Source: Oncomelania hupensis (lineage: Eukaryota; Mollusca; Gastropoda; Littorinimorpha; Pomatiopsidae). Taken from it: a stretch of 64,000 nucleotides of DNA. Positions 21,741 through 34,083 of the stretch are shown piece after piece (within the stretch, counting starts at the first letter, position 1; each line of letters starts with the position of its first letter). The notes under the pieces are model-generated. The model was not told the origin of the DNA and searched no databases. It was given only the letters and a program-made list of their open reading frames with translations. The stretch lies in NCBI GenBank assembly GCA_036898135.1, contig CM072513.1, positions 39,395,466-39,459,465 on the forward strand, written 5' to 3'. A program made the position numbers and the translations under genes.

Positions 21741-22861
21741 GGTTGGCTCCCACGCAACAGGTCCATTGAGTACCTTTCCCGCCTCTACGCAACTATCAAA
21801 ACAGAATCGCGGTGAGTGTCTCCCCAAAAATCTCAAAAATTGTCCTATTCCCAGATTCGTTTGAGTCGTCATATAGTATTTACCCTACTATGGAATGTTT
21901 GGGCTTCTAGTTCCTGTGTCCATTTTCCCCAAACTTTGCTTAGCTTGTAAATAGTTGTCACAAAACAAAAGTTATGATCGGCTGCCCCGCCACAAAGGCC
22001 CTGGTTGCAATGCCACTCTCATGAATGTTTGCTTCGGCTGCGCGGCCACTGACTCCGAATTCTATCACAACACTGTTTCAGCTGAACATGGCTACAAATA
22101 CAGCGGCACTATTTTTACATATTCACATGTTTCGCTCTTAATTCGCACCTCATATTATAAAAGATTTATGCAGATTTGTTGGTCTGAAAATGTTGGTTTC
22201 CAACCACACTGTGTGCACAGGAAAGTCTTGCCGTTGGCTGGGGTGCTGGTTGCTGGTTCTGTCTCGTTATAGGAAACCCCAACATCAATTTTAGAATGAA
22301 AGGAACATCTGTCACTCCAGATAGATCCATCTGCAAGCAAACATTCCTAAAACCCCGTTCAGATACATGTAAGCCTAATAATAATGCCACTGCATTTTCA
22401 TGTGTGTGTGGGTACGCGCGCGCGCGCGTCTGTGTGCGCTCGATTATTGTGTGTGTGGTTTTTTTAAATGTCATTTTACGTCTATACACAATTTGTGATT
22501 TTACTCATTATGTGATAAATTATTTAGTTAATTTGTTGCGTCAAAGGAGAGATTAATGTCTATTCGTATGCGCGCGTGTGAAAAAGACTATTTCATATGT
22601 CTATATAGCGTGTGTCTGAGATCGAGATCAAGATTGCGAAGAAAGAAAAACGTCAGTTTACCTTACATATTCATACATTTGTGTTTGTCTGGTATTTGGG
22701 AAATTTGAATCTAAACGATGCGGATTTTTTCCCCTAGCCTTATAAACAGTTTTTTAGAAGCTCCATGCATGCAGTTGGCTTATCTCCTTTAGAAGACCTG
22801 AGTACGAGTAGGCACATACAAAACAAACACAATCATGCAACACAATCATGCTTTAGGGCCT
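21741..22861. other. Non-coding stretch
   Basis: Contains a short alternating CG/GT stretch (22415-22445), a candidate Z-DNA sequence. Open frames of about 105 codons overlap on both strands without domain content. Confidence 0.45.
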
Positions 22862-23312
22862 TTCCTGTGGATTATAATAATAATAATAATAATGTTCGTC
22901 ATTTATAAGGCGCCTTAGCCTAAGGATCAAGGCGCTGGCCGATACAGGATCTAACTCAAACCGTCCGAGACGCCCACCCGCAGCCTTTGGCGCATGGTCT
23001 GACACCCGGACAACTGAGCACAATCCTGGGCAGCCAGGGATGGGGGAGAAGGACCAAGTGCATGCTGGGTGTGTTCTTGTTACCGGCACTCAACCGTCTA
23101 GGACATGAGCGTCAGGATCTTTAAAGTCCGTTATGATGGAATGTATGCGACACACAGACTAGACCTCGGTTTATACTCTCATCCGAAGGAGTAGGAAAAC
23201 AGGAGTAAAGTGTCTTTCCCAGGGACACAACACAATGGCCCGGCCAGGGCTCGAACCCGGGACCTTCAGATCCTCAAGCCGAAGCACTACCATTAGACCA
23301 CAGTGCCTCCCT
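22862..23312 (-). mobile_element. Full-length tRNA-headed SINE (family B, head type 2)
   Basis: In element orientation it starts near 23312 with GGAGGCACTGTGGTCTAATG and GTCCCGGGTTCGAGCCCTGG, which resemble tRNA A and B boxes. The body has GTGTCAGACCATGCGCC and CCTGTATCGGCCAGCGCCTT. The 3' module (TAAGGCGCCTTATAAATGAC) differs from that of the 17248 copy, and it ends in an ATT repeat. Length is about 450 bp. Confidence 0.87.
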
Positions 23313-23930
23313 TATAAAGGGAAGAGAAGGCATAGTGTCTGTGGTATCGGGTGACGTAAGATGTCTGTATCCAAGTCCTTTGCTAGACTCGCGAGGTGAC
23401 GTTAACGAGGAACCGAAGGTCATTTAAAGGTGTTTACACGCTTGTTTGCCTTTCACTTCCATAATGCAGATGCGTAAACTGGTCTATGATCATAGTGTGT
23501 ACGTTTGAACAAAATACTTCAGATTCATTTTAAATAGATTTACATCCAGTGCTTATTACAAACAACAAATGTTAATTAATTTATTATTTTATTGTATCCA
23601 CACATGCTCAAAAACACCTAAGGCCAAAAAAAAATAGGTCTGTTTACGGTAACATAGAGAAAAAAAATAGAATCGGTAGGTCGGCTTCTTTTTTTCGGAT
23701 TTTATGTTTAACCTTGTTTTACGTTATTTGCGATTTTTTGGAGCGGTCCAAAAAAGTTGGGGTCGGTCGGGATACAGTAACAGACATTTTTCCCTAATAC
23801 TAATAAACAAAGTCAAAGCAAAATGCCACCTTTCCCGAATACATCCACAAATTCCATGACCCCCATAATACATCTAAGAAACGACCCGGGAGTTTATACG
23901 ATGAGGGTAACGGGCGATCCTAGTAGTAGC

Positions 23931-23987
<57 letters not shown>

Positions 23988-24940
23988 TGGAGAGAGAGGT
24001 TGAGAATGGATGGTTAAGGAGGGGAGAGTGGGGGAGGGGGTAATTGAATAAAGTGCTAAATAATAGCAGTAGCGATACAGCGACATTCACAAATTGCCAC
24101 CTCAACGCCTAAAGATTTGTTCCCAACGGCGTCAAGTAGTCGTTTTTTTTTACAATTCCCATATCTCGAACCCCAGCCCGCCAAGGCATTAATCCTTTTG
24201 TCACATTCAAAGTCGCCATCTTTTGTCTTCTTGTCTCCCATGAGGAGCGAACACCACCTTTTAGCGCTAGGTGGCGCCCCTTTCGCGCATGAGCAGACGC
24301 TGAGTCACAGAAAGAAATAAAATAAAAAAAAGAAGTGAATTGAAAACAAATATTGGATATACCCATAGACAATTTTTTTGCTCCGTTCGTGCCCCATGAA
24401 TTGCTTTTTGTATCTCATATTCCCAAAATCTCTGCACGATTCGTTTAGAATTCTTGGGAGGTCCATTGCCAGTTGATTGACCTGTCAGTGGTATGTTTTT
24501 CATTGATGTTGTTTTTGTGTTCCAATAGACTTTTTTTTTCAAAAGTCCGACGTATGACGTGAGGTATATTAGTGCACGTTATCAAAGGTTTCTTTCTTGT
24601 TTTCTTTCTCTTGTGTGAGTCGAGTGTACCGCGGCGATGGGCCAGTGTTTTGAGAGAGAGTTGGTGTGATACAGTCAGCATTTTAAGCATCTTTGTGTGT
24701 TATGCTTTCATCCTTTGTTTTTTGTATCTCGCAGACAAATATCTTTGTGTATCTTACAGAGGACAAAAAATAAACTAGTAAGCTTATTCGTATTCTTCCT
24801 TTTTCTGTCTGTCCTCCTTTATAAGATTGAACGTGTTTATTTGTTAGTTTGTAAATTGTTGTTGTTGTTTGCGTGTGTGTGTGTGTGTGTGTGTGTGAGT
24901 ATGTAAACCGCCGTGATTGAGGTCCATGGCTTGATACGCT
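23313..24940. other. Non-coding stretch
   Basis: Contains a (TAG)n microsatellite (about 23923-23987) and a repeat-like AT-rich segment near 23625-23790 (AGGTCTGTTTACGGTAAC), plus GT repeats at 24881-24897. No exon is convincing. Confidence 0.5.
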
Positions 24941-24952
24941 GAGAGGTAAATG

Positions 24953-25618
24953 AGGTCAATTTTTCAAATGGGGCCCTCACCTTGGACCTCAGTTATTTTT
25001 ACCACGTGCACTACAACTACACTGCTGGCAGTGTACTTTAAGTGCATGTGCACTACAACTACACTTCACGAAGTGTAGTTGTAGTGCATTTGCACTTAAA
25101 GTACACTTGGCCAAGTGTAGTTCTAGTGCATGTGCACTTAAAGTACACTTGGCCAAGTGTAGTTGTAGTGCATCTTCCAGAAGGGTAGGATAAGGAACTT
25201 TCCTCGACGATTAGGGTAAGGCAGTGCCTCGACGATTAGGGTAAGGCAGTGCCTCGACGATTAGGGTAAGGCAGTGCCTCGAAAAGGGTTAGGGTCAGGG
25301 CTAGTTGCAGCGCTGCAACTAGCCCTGACCCTAACCCTTATCGTCGAGGCACTGCCTTCACTGCCTTACCCTAATCGTCGAGGAAAGTTCCTTATCCTAG
25401 CTGTGTTTTTGAACAAACTTGACCTACTTCGTCTCTTAGGAGCGAGGAATTAGGTCAAACTTTTTCCGAAAAGGGTGCTTTTTTGAAGAAACTTGACGTA
25501 CTTCGTCCCTTATAGGCGAGGAATTAGGTCAAACTTCTTGCAAAAAAGTGCCTTTTTTGAAGAAAATTGACCTAATTCGCCGCTTAAGGAGCGCGAACTA
25601 GGTCAAAGGACCCCATTT
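24953..25618. mobile_element. Nested-palindrome (foldback-like) element
   Basis: Three palindrome groups lie side by side. Group 1 (about 25007-25172): hairpins built from TGCACTACAACTACACTTC and its complement, plus two copies of ACACTTGGCCAAGTGT. Group 2 (25186-25399): perfect 41-bp outer arms and a perfect 56-bp inner palindrome (25284-25339), with a 25-bp unit containing GACGATTAGGGTAAGG repeated three times in the left arm. Group 3: hairpins at about 25419-25458, 25492-25531 and 25567-25606, mostly capped by TTGACCT/AGGTCAA. The outer sequences AAATGGGGCCCT (24966) and its near complement ending CCCCATTT (25618) may be terminal inverted repeats. There is no ORF. Confidence 0.8.
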
Positions 25619-26286
25619 AGGCCTGTATACAACTATGTGTGTGTGTGTGTGTTTGTATGTGTGTATGCGTGTGTGTTTGGCTGTAGGTGTATGTTTTACT
25701 AAGAAAACTTACACGGAGATTACTCAGGGCCATATATTTGGCGCAATGGATTAGTCACGGATTCTCGCAAGGGGCGAACGTATGTGACATAAGTATGAGA
25801 CTATTGAGGTCACCGAGGGTTTATTCCGGGCACTCCGGTTTCTTTCCTTCCTTCCTTCCATAATGGTATTGGATGCAGTCAATATAAAAAATTTCAAAAA
25901 TAGAAATTAATTTCCTTTCCGTCTTCTAATAGCGATCTCCCTGCCTTTACACCACATATTCGAATGATAGATGTGTGTTTGTTGTATAAATGTGTATGTG
26001 TCGCACAGTGGGTAAAACATGTGAGCGTGAATGTTGGTACAGATCGCCGCGTTTTGGGTCTGATTGGTGAATTGGGGAAAAGCGCGTATATAGTATCCAT
26101 TATATACATATGTATACTTTGTTTAAAAAATTGGATGTAGGCTAATGTCTGATCTTGGCAGGCCTTTTTCATGACGTTTAGTTTTATATATTAAAGGGTC
26201 CCAAAGTAACACATTCCGGCTTCACGGATCCTATTCCAATTCACACTCAATGTTGTCTCATCGGAGAATGAATAAGATTATGCTTT

Positions 26287-26320
<34 letters not shown>

Positions 26321-26949
26321 GCGCGCGCGCAAACGTACGGTATGGATATAAATCCATAAATAATTATGTATTTGTTGATGTGCCTATTAATAGCACCAAG
26401 GTTGATTCTAAAAACTGCACCGATGCAGAAGGTGCACACAGGCACAGTTGTTTGTTTACAAAACAATTAAGAGACGCTTAGAACTCCAAGCTTAGCAGTC
26501 AGTTTGAGCTAGAATTGCTCATTATATCGTCTTTTGATGTGACAACATTGCAATCTCCCATGTAAACTCAGTGTCACACAAAAATAAACAAGCAAGCATC
26601 CTCCTGATACCCTGTCCCTTTATGATTATATGGAAAAGGTGGTCAACTGTCGCTGGACCGAAAGTTGCTCGTCCCTGTCTAGAAAGTCGCGATCACAACC
26701 CTGGCCCAAAGACTTTTAATACCATTCTTTGCCCGGCCCCAGAATTCCGTAAACTATTGGAGATAATATTATTTTGAATTTATTGAAGATGGAGGAAATA
26801 TCTGCTCTGGAATATTAGTATGAAAAATAATGCACACTTTGAGCACGCCTCCGGGTATGAAAGTTTGTATGCGCTGTATAAGTTGTCATTCATTCATTCA
26901 TCCATCCATTCATTCATTCATAAGACGTTATAAATAAGGTATTTATTTT
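25619..26949. other. Non-coding stretch with a degraded SINE
   Basis: Contains GT repeats (25636-25675), a degraded SINE family E copy (about 25740-25880, GAGGTCACCGAGGGTTTATT and GCACTCCGGTTTC) and an AC/GC alternating run (26289-26330). No gene is recognised. Confidence 0.55.
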
Positions 26950-27183
26950 TGTTTTTCTAACAGAGTTGTTACCTTTTGGAACGATTTACCAGTTACATTA
27001 AAGCAAGCACCTAACATAAATTCTTTCAAAAATCAGTTGGATGAATTACCAAAATATAAAGAGATTTTCTATTGCTATGATGAATGATTTGTAGGAAAAT
27101 TGCATGCATAACAGACCCATAACAGTAATTATACTGTCAAAGAAGGGACATTCGCAAAGGCCTCACGGCCTATTTTGTCCTCA

Positions 27184-27227
<44 letters not shown>

Positions 27228-27232
27228 TTTAT
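26950..27232 (+). mobile_element. 5'-truncated LINE 3' end with (CTA)n tail
   Basis: The frame from about 26960 reads RVVTFWNDLPVTLKQAPNI then NSFKNQLDELPKYKEIFY, typical of LINE ORF C-termini (RVV..WN.LP...). A short 3' UTR and a CTA repeat (27187-27227) follow. Only the last ~280 bp are present. Confidence 0.8.
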
Positions 27233-27745
27233 TAAATTATTTTCATCACAAAAATGTGGCCTAAAATTAATCAGATTTTTGTTTTGTTAAACTAATGTTG
27301 AAGAACTGGACGGATCTTGAAGAAGTGCTCCTAATTGTTGCTAGCACTAGTGACATGCCAGAAACCGTGTTTTCGTGAAGAAGAAAAAAAATCAGCACGA
27401 TTTATTACACACGGAATTCATTACAAAAACTTGAAAATATATTATGCTTTATTTTTCATTAAATTAATTATTATTATTAATCATATTTGAAGATTTACTC
27501 AGAAGTAGAACGCAAATTTCGGACATAGAAAGTCGTTTAAAAAAACCCACAAAAAACCAAGAACCAGATTTTGAGAACAGCGATACCGTGAGGTCGTACC
27601 TGCTTGCAACATTATTTCTGTTGAAGACAATGTAAGGGAAGCAACCTAACAGAGATGCTAAGCTGACTACCGGAACGAATTATGTTGTTTCCCTTTGACA
27701 ACACACCGACACACACACACACACGAGCGTGTACGCACACACAAA

Positions 27746-27834
<89 letters not shown>

Positions 27835-27996
27835 TCTCTCTAGTTGTCCTATCAAATTCATCTCATCACCTCGCATCGACGTGGATTCAAATTGTTTAAT
27901 AGCACAGCATGATGAGAATGACACCAAAACACAAGGTGTAAATGCCACATTTTGTCTGAATTTAGCTTTTTAAAAATGCTGTCCATTTTTCAGATT
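27233..27996. other. Non-coding stretch with (CT)n
   Basis: AT-rich DNA and a CT microsatellite of about 90 bp (27749-27841). No gene is recognised. Confidence 0.6.
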
Positions 27997-28855
<859 letters not shown>

Positions 28856-28989
28856 ATTGATTGGTTTACGTCTTTAAACAACTTTTTCTCTAACATCATT
28901 GAATGTTTTAATGTCCAGTGAAAGCATGATTGTTGTTGTAGAGTGACCGAATGTTTTACCGCACCACCAAAACAACATTCTATATATTG

Positions 28990-29755
28990 TGTAATCATTG
29001 GGTAATGAATGAATGAACATTGAAGTGTAACGTCCACACCCACCATTGGCCATAGGGCAAACGGAGATATCCATCCCAACAATGAGGGGTTAGGGACCTA
29101 TATTAACACTGAACCACCCACCATTGGCCAGTGGGGCCGGGTAGCTCAGTTGGTAAGAGCGTCTTGCTAGTAACCGAAAGGTCGCTGGTTCGAATCCCGG
29201 ATTGGTCAACGTGTGATCATATTATTTTCCCCTTTACCAACAACTGGCCCGCTGGTGTCAGTATAAATCGGTCCAGTAGTCACCTATATGCGAAAGTGTC
29301 GTGTGACTATAATCTACAAACAACAACCATTGGCCATAGGGCAGACGGGGCTAACCATCCCAACAATGAGGGGTTAGGGACCTATATTAACACTGAACCA
29401 CCCACCATTGGCCATAGGGCAGACGGGGCTAACCATCCCAACAATGAGGGGTTAGGGACCTATATTAACACTGAACCACCCACCATTGGCCATAGGGCAG
29501 ACGGGGATATCCATCCCAACAATGAGGGGTTAGGGACCTATATTAACACTGAACCACCCACCATTGGCCATAGGGCAGACGGGGATAACCATCCTAACAA
29601 TGAGGGGTTAGGGACCTTTATTAACACTGAACCACCTGAGCCATCATATTGCTAAGATGGACAGTGAAAATATGGCCACTTTTTTATTTGTCCACCACGG
29701 GATTGGAATCCGGGTCATTCGTGTGCCATTCCACTGAACTACGGCGGTGGGACTC
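28990..29755 (-). mobile_element. SINE family C with an amplified 78-bp internal segment
   Basis: This element matches the copy at 20660-20890, but its internal segment (CCATTGGCCATAGGGCAGAC...GGGTTAGGGACCTATATTAA) is present about five times at a 78-bp period: once before and four times after the family A SINE inserted at 29131-29326. The tRNA-like head with a GATTGGAATCC box lies near 29700. The 78-bp period keeps one frame open (26-residue repeats), with no sign of coding function. Confidence 0.87.
29131..29326 (+). mobile_element. tRNA-derived SINE family A, copy 1
   Basis: Starts GTGGGGCCGGGTAGCTCAGT with a complete A box, has GGTCGCTGGTTCGAATCC as B box, a ~120-bp tail body and a CAA-type end. 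It is flanked by CCATTGGCCA (29121-29130 and 29327-29336). The anticodon-stem pairing is weak, so it is a SINE head and not a functional tRNA gene. Confidence 0.93.
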
Positions 29756-31558
29756 TTTGGGTAATAAAGCGTCTTGATCCGTTGTGATGAAGCCCGAGTC
29801 TCAAAACCGCTAAGAAAATTAACACTTCTGTAAATGTTCGGCTATGTGTGTGTTTCTGGAAATACCTTTGCCATCATTTTTAAGATTTATATAAACATTT
29901 AAAAAATGAAGATTATTTGATTGTATATTTAATCCTTCTTATATAGCGCTTTTCCAGCTCAAATTGTTTCATGCCCCACTCGATCCTCCATTTGATCTAC
30001 CCTCCCCCGTCCCCCCTCCCCTTCCCCCCCTCCCCCGTCAGATAAACGAATGGAATATTCAGTAGATTGCGAATGAAAATGAATTCTCCCAGCAGGGAGG
30101 GAGTCTTTTTACCGTTACCTAGGCAGGTTCTGCAAGCGCCTTCAGTGTGTGGAAGAGTCCAAAGTAACGAACCCTGATGAGTGACGGCGCGTGTGCCCGC
30201 AACTTCTGCAATGGGCTGGTCTGTTGTACCGCCTGCGTGTGTGGGAATGAGTGAGTGAATGTGCGTCTCAGCGGAGACACCCTCTGGCTCGGTGGTTTTT
30301 CGGTGCTCGCCGCGGCTTGGGCATAAAAAGTGCTGTAACGAAGTCAGTGAAGTGATGGTGTCTGTCGCATGGTCCTACATGGCGGCTCAGTCTCAACTTC
30401 ACTCACACACTGACAGACACACACGCACACACGGTGCGGTGTGAAGACTGGGGGCCGCGTGCACACTCGGTGGGCTCGCGCTGAGTTAGCGGTGTAGCGT
30501 GTTGCACCGAAGGGGCTCTAGCCAGCCCCGTGTTGGGTCCGACCCGCTGAACGTCCGAATGCACACACGCACGCACGCACACCGACACATGCACGCCGCC
30601 GCTGCTGCCGCTATCACGAGCACAGCGCGAGGGGAATAAGCTAGCGCGGCAAAAGTTCGCTGCTGCCTGGCCCATGACGTGGTGCGGTCACTTCGCCATA
30701 TCAGCCACTCACCCAGTTCCACGGACCGTGTCTGGGGACGTTAATCTAACCAACAACAACAACAGCAATCCACGGCCCTCATTACCTTTAGTCAGGGATA
30801 CTCAGTATACTAAAGGTCAAGTCCAACAGCGCACAAGGAGCTGTACATAGGTCACAAGACTGCCGTCCGAGACGCCAACTTGCCGAAACCTGCATCCCTG
30901 TCTTGAGTAGGTCCGTGACATCAACAAGTATAAACAAACTGCGTAAATATCTTGTGTCTGATAAGAGTCAACATCTCAGAGAAGGACGAAAGACATAGGC
31001 TAAACCGCAAGAGTAAGCTTATTACTCTTGTTGGAATCCTGTAGCAGATCAAAGTGGCATGATAGGACTTGTGCAATCTACCGCTTTGGTGTAGAGGATA
31101 CTCTACAGGCGCCCTACTTGAATAATGCCCTAACTTTACGTTCTTTGTTTTGAAAGACGACGTGTATTCTACAGTTTGTTGACCGAAGACAGTACAGCCA
31201 AAAGCGTGTGCCTATACCAATGGCTCACTCACAGGCACTAAACTTAAGCCACAAACGTAGGCACCTATAACACCTTTTCTGTTTGTTTAAATAAATACAA
31301 TGCAACGCGGGGTTTTTGTTGGAGACATACATAATTTAACGGTAAACTACAAGTGGAGCGCTTATAATTTGTTATTATTAGTCATTGCCATACATTTAAT
31401 TATTTAACTCAACTTCTATAATGTAAGATGCGATCGAGCGCTTAACTATGCCCAAAGCACTCGTTCTTGAATGATTTATGTGTGTTTGTTGTATAGGCCT
31501 GTGTAAAGTGTAGGTTTATTTACATATTGCTGCGTTTTGAGTCTGATTTAGGAGAACA
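29756..31558. other. Non-coding stretch including a CpG-rich block
   Basis: Contains a fragment resembling SINE tail (TTATATAGCGCTTTTCCAGC at about 29940), C-rich sequence (30001-30038) and the CpG-rich block listed separately. The rest is AT-rich with no exon recognised. Confidence 0.5.
30160..30730. promoter_or_regulatory. CpG-rich block, possible island or first exon
   Basis: GC- and CpG-rich against an AT-rich background (GCTCGCCGCGGCTTGGGC, GCCGCCGCTGCTGCCGC). It includes a CATAAAAAG word and two short overlapping frames on opposite strands. It could be an unmethylated promoter of a gene outside the recognised set. There is no supporting exon. Confidence 0.25.
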
Positions 31559-32144
31559 TTACACTACATTACATTATTATTGCTTTAGGTCCAGCGGACT
31601 CTTCCGAGCCAAATCAGGACCGGACAACCCCCAATCCGCATAAAAGATCTGCTGAAACAACCCTAGTGGTAAAACCGAAAGCTCTCCACCAGCCAGTCAC
31701 TTTACAATTAAGACATCCCACGCAGGGGACGGCTGAGGCTTCACCCCAACTTATCGAATCCCCGTTTACAAAAACAAAATAGAATACAAACATCATTATA
31801 AATTATCAACAAAACACATACATATAAAATGCCTACATTGCTAAATAATAACATCATTATAAAGCCCTAGTGACCACCTGGCAGAAAGCGTCCAATATTC
31901 CCAAGCTGATCCAACAGACCCCATACGCAAACAAGGAGTCTTGTCCCGGAAGAGTTTTCAAGAAAAAAGGTAGGAGACTGGTCTAGCGAAGAAGACGATA
32001 GTATAGCAGATTGATAGAAAAGAGCAGGAATGAGAAAGAGCAAATGAGAAAGACAGCGACAGTGGGAATTTAAAGCACTAAATTTCCAGAAAGTGGGGAT
32101 AGTGATACTATTTATACTGAAACCCCCGGCACCCCAACGGGGGT
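31559..32144 (-). mobile_element. Retroposon family D, 586-bp copy
   Basis: Flanked by perfect 12-bp copies of TTTAGGAGAACA (31547-31558 and 32145-32156). In element orientation it begins AACCCCCGTTGGGGTGCC, contains TATAAATAGTAT and ends GCTGGACCTAAAGCAATAAT plus an ATGTA-type tail. It aligns with 6642-7350 but lacks the first ~125 bp, indicating 5' truncation. Confidence 0.92.
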
Positions 32145-32156
32145 TTTAGGAGAACA

Positions 32157-33127
32157 GGGCGTAGACTATAATTATAGCATCCGGTATTGCAACAAGCCTC
32201 CAAGGATGCCAAAAGTGCGTCTAACCTAATAGAACAGACAGTGGGTTCAACACCCACAGACAACCTTATCTCTGCCAAACCATAGGCATAGGACGTACAA
32301 TTCAGGCTCCCCAGACTTGCCAGCTTGCCGTATTGCTTCGGAGAGTCTTAACGAGAGTGCGGTGCCGCAACGGAACGGGACAAAATAATAGGCACTTGAC
32401 ACAGCGACTGCGAAACAGCGCATGTGTGGTTTGTTACGCTGTGGGCGCGACACGGTACTGATCGGGCAGTAGGCTACTTGCCGTGGCAAACTTCCATTTC
32501 TTCAAGAACAAAGGTGTTTCCGGATTACAAATCTGCATCACAACAAAAAGTCGCAAGCATAACCACATGCTACAACGTATACTTCTCTATACAAGCAATC
32601 GACGTAGTGATTGTGGCTGCTCGACCCAATAGAAGAAGAAGAAGAGACGTCGAAGAGGAGCTGCTTGTTCCTCCCGACGAAGCATTTAGCAAAATACATT
32701 TATGGAGAATCCTGTAATGTGTGGTGTGCTTTATTTCCTTAATTCAATCATTTTAGCGGCGTCCTGGCAGTGTTCTGTGATATAGAGTAGTAGTAAACTC
32801 TGTATATGGTTACAAAAATTTATAAATAACTAAAAGTTCAAAATATAAATTAGTAGTACCAGTGGCACTGTGTCAAAGCAAAGAGCACATAATTTACTGC
32901 CCAAATCTTGACCAAGAATAATTTTCGGCATGCTTCCAAAGGTACTGTAGCCTACTTTAGTAACAATTGTGTAAGCATGCAGTTTTTGTGTCACGGTGTG
33001 GAAACAGGGCATCTAGGCTTATATATATTATCTAATATAATGCCCCAAACCCCATGACCTCCTCACTTATATCATGGAAGTACAAACTATATTGAAGAAT
33101 CCGTGACTTGTATAATGCGATCTGTTA
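32157..33127. other. Non-coding stretch
   Basis: The longest frame is 97 codons (+ strand, 32424-32717), ending in an Arg-rich then acidic segment (NRRRRRDVEEELLVPPDEAF). It has no known domain. It is noted but not called as a gene. Confidence 0.45.
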
Positions 33128-33139
33128 AGAGAGAGAGAG

Positions 33140-33227
<88 letters not shown>

Positions 33228-33285
33228 GCCTTAAGCGCAGAGAGAGAAGAAGAAAGAGAAGCCTTAAGCCACTGACCTGCCTTAA

Positions 33286-33331
<46 letters not shown>

Positions 33332-33527
33332 GTGCATGCACAGAGTGAGAGAGAGAGGGGGAGAGAGAGAGGAGCCTTAACCTGAAAGAGAGAGAGAGAG
33401 AGGGAGAGCGGGGGGAGGGGGGAGGGGCGCACAAACTATTCTTGCGAACAAAGACAGTTGATCACCAAGTTGATCACAGAGAAAGAAGAGAGACAGACAC
33501 TTTTTGAGCCGAGAACGAGCGAGCGAG

Positions 33528-33567
<40 letters not shown>

Positions 33568-33655
33568 GAGCACACAGAGAGAGAGAGAGAGAGAGAGAGG
33601 GGTGGAGAAGAGCCCGAAGAAACTTGATCAGAGACTCGGAGAGAGAGAAAGACGA

Positions 33656-33711
<56 letters not shown>

Positions 33712-33714
33712 GAG

Positions 33715-33765
<51 letters not shown>

Positions 33766-33766
33766 G

Positions 33767-33800
<34 letters not shown>

Positions 33801-33898
33801 CGAGCACAGAGAGAGATGAGCACAGAGAGAGAGAGAGAGAGGCTGTTCAGGTGGAGGGGGTGGAGGGGAGCCCGAAGAAACTTGATCAGAGAGAGAGA

Positions 33899-33953
<55 letters not shown>

Positions 33954-34023
33954 GGCCACATTTGTCGAAGTCGAAACCTTTAATTGGATAATAGCATTAG
34001 GTCCTGTGGACCTAACTCTGACT

Positions 34024-34082
<59 letters not shown>
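33128..34082. repeat. Compound (GA)n satellite-like block
   Basis: Nearly 1 kb of GA repeat is broken by short islands: GAGCCTTAAGC-type (33226-33290, 33372), GACGAGCACA-type (33566, 33710, 33763, 33800) and GAGCCCGAAGAAACTTGATC twice (about 33610 and 33869). The recurring islands show that the block grew by duplicating segments, not only by slippage. The Leu/Ser or Arg/Glu frames are artefacts. Confidence 0.93.

Positions 34083-34083
<1 letters not shown>

Noticed and set aside
29131..29205. tRNA gene (Thr-like anticodon AGT) at the start of SINE family A
   Set aside because: The anticodon stem pairs poorly, the acceptor ends are not clean, and the same sequence occurs at 34354 with a SINE tail and target duplications.
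32424..32717. 97-codon frame with Arg-rich and acidic C-terminus
   Set aside because: No domain, no splice signals that fit, and composition similar to random open frames nearby.
34000..34030. GCATTAGGTCCTGTGGACCT as a further family D micro-copy
   Set aside because: The similarity is short and no target duplication was found; it may be chance or a remote relative.
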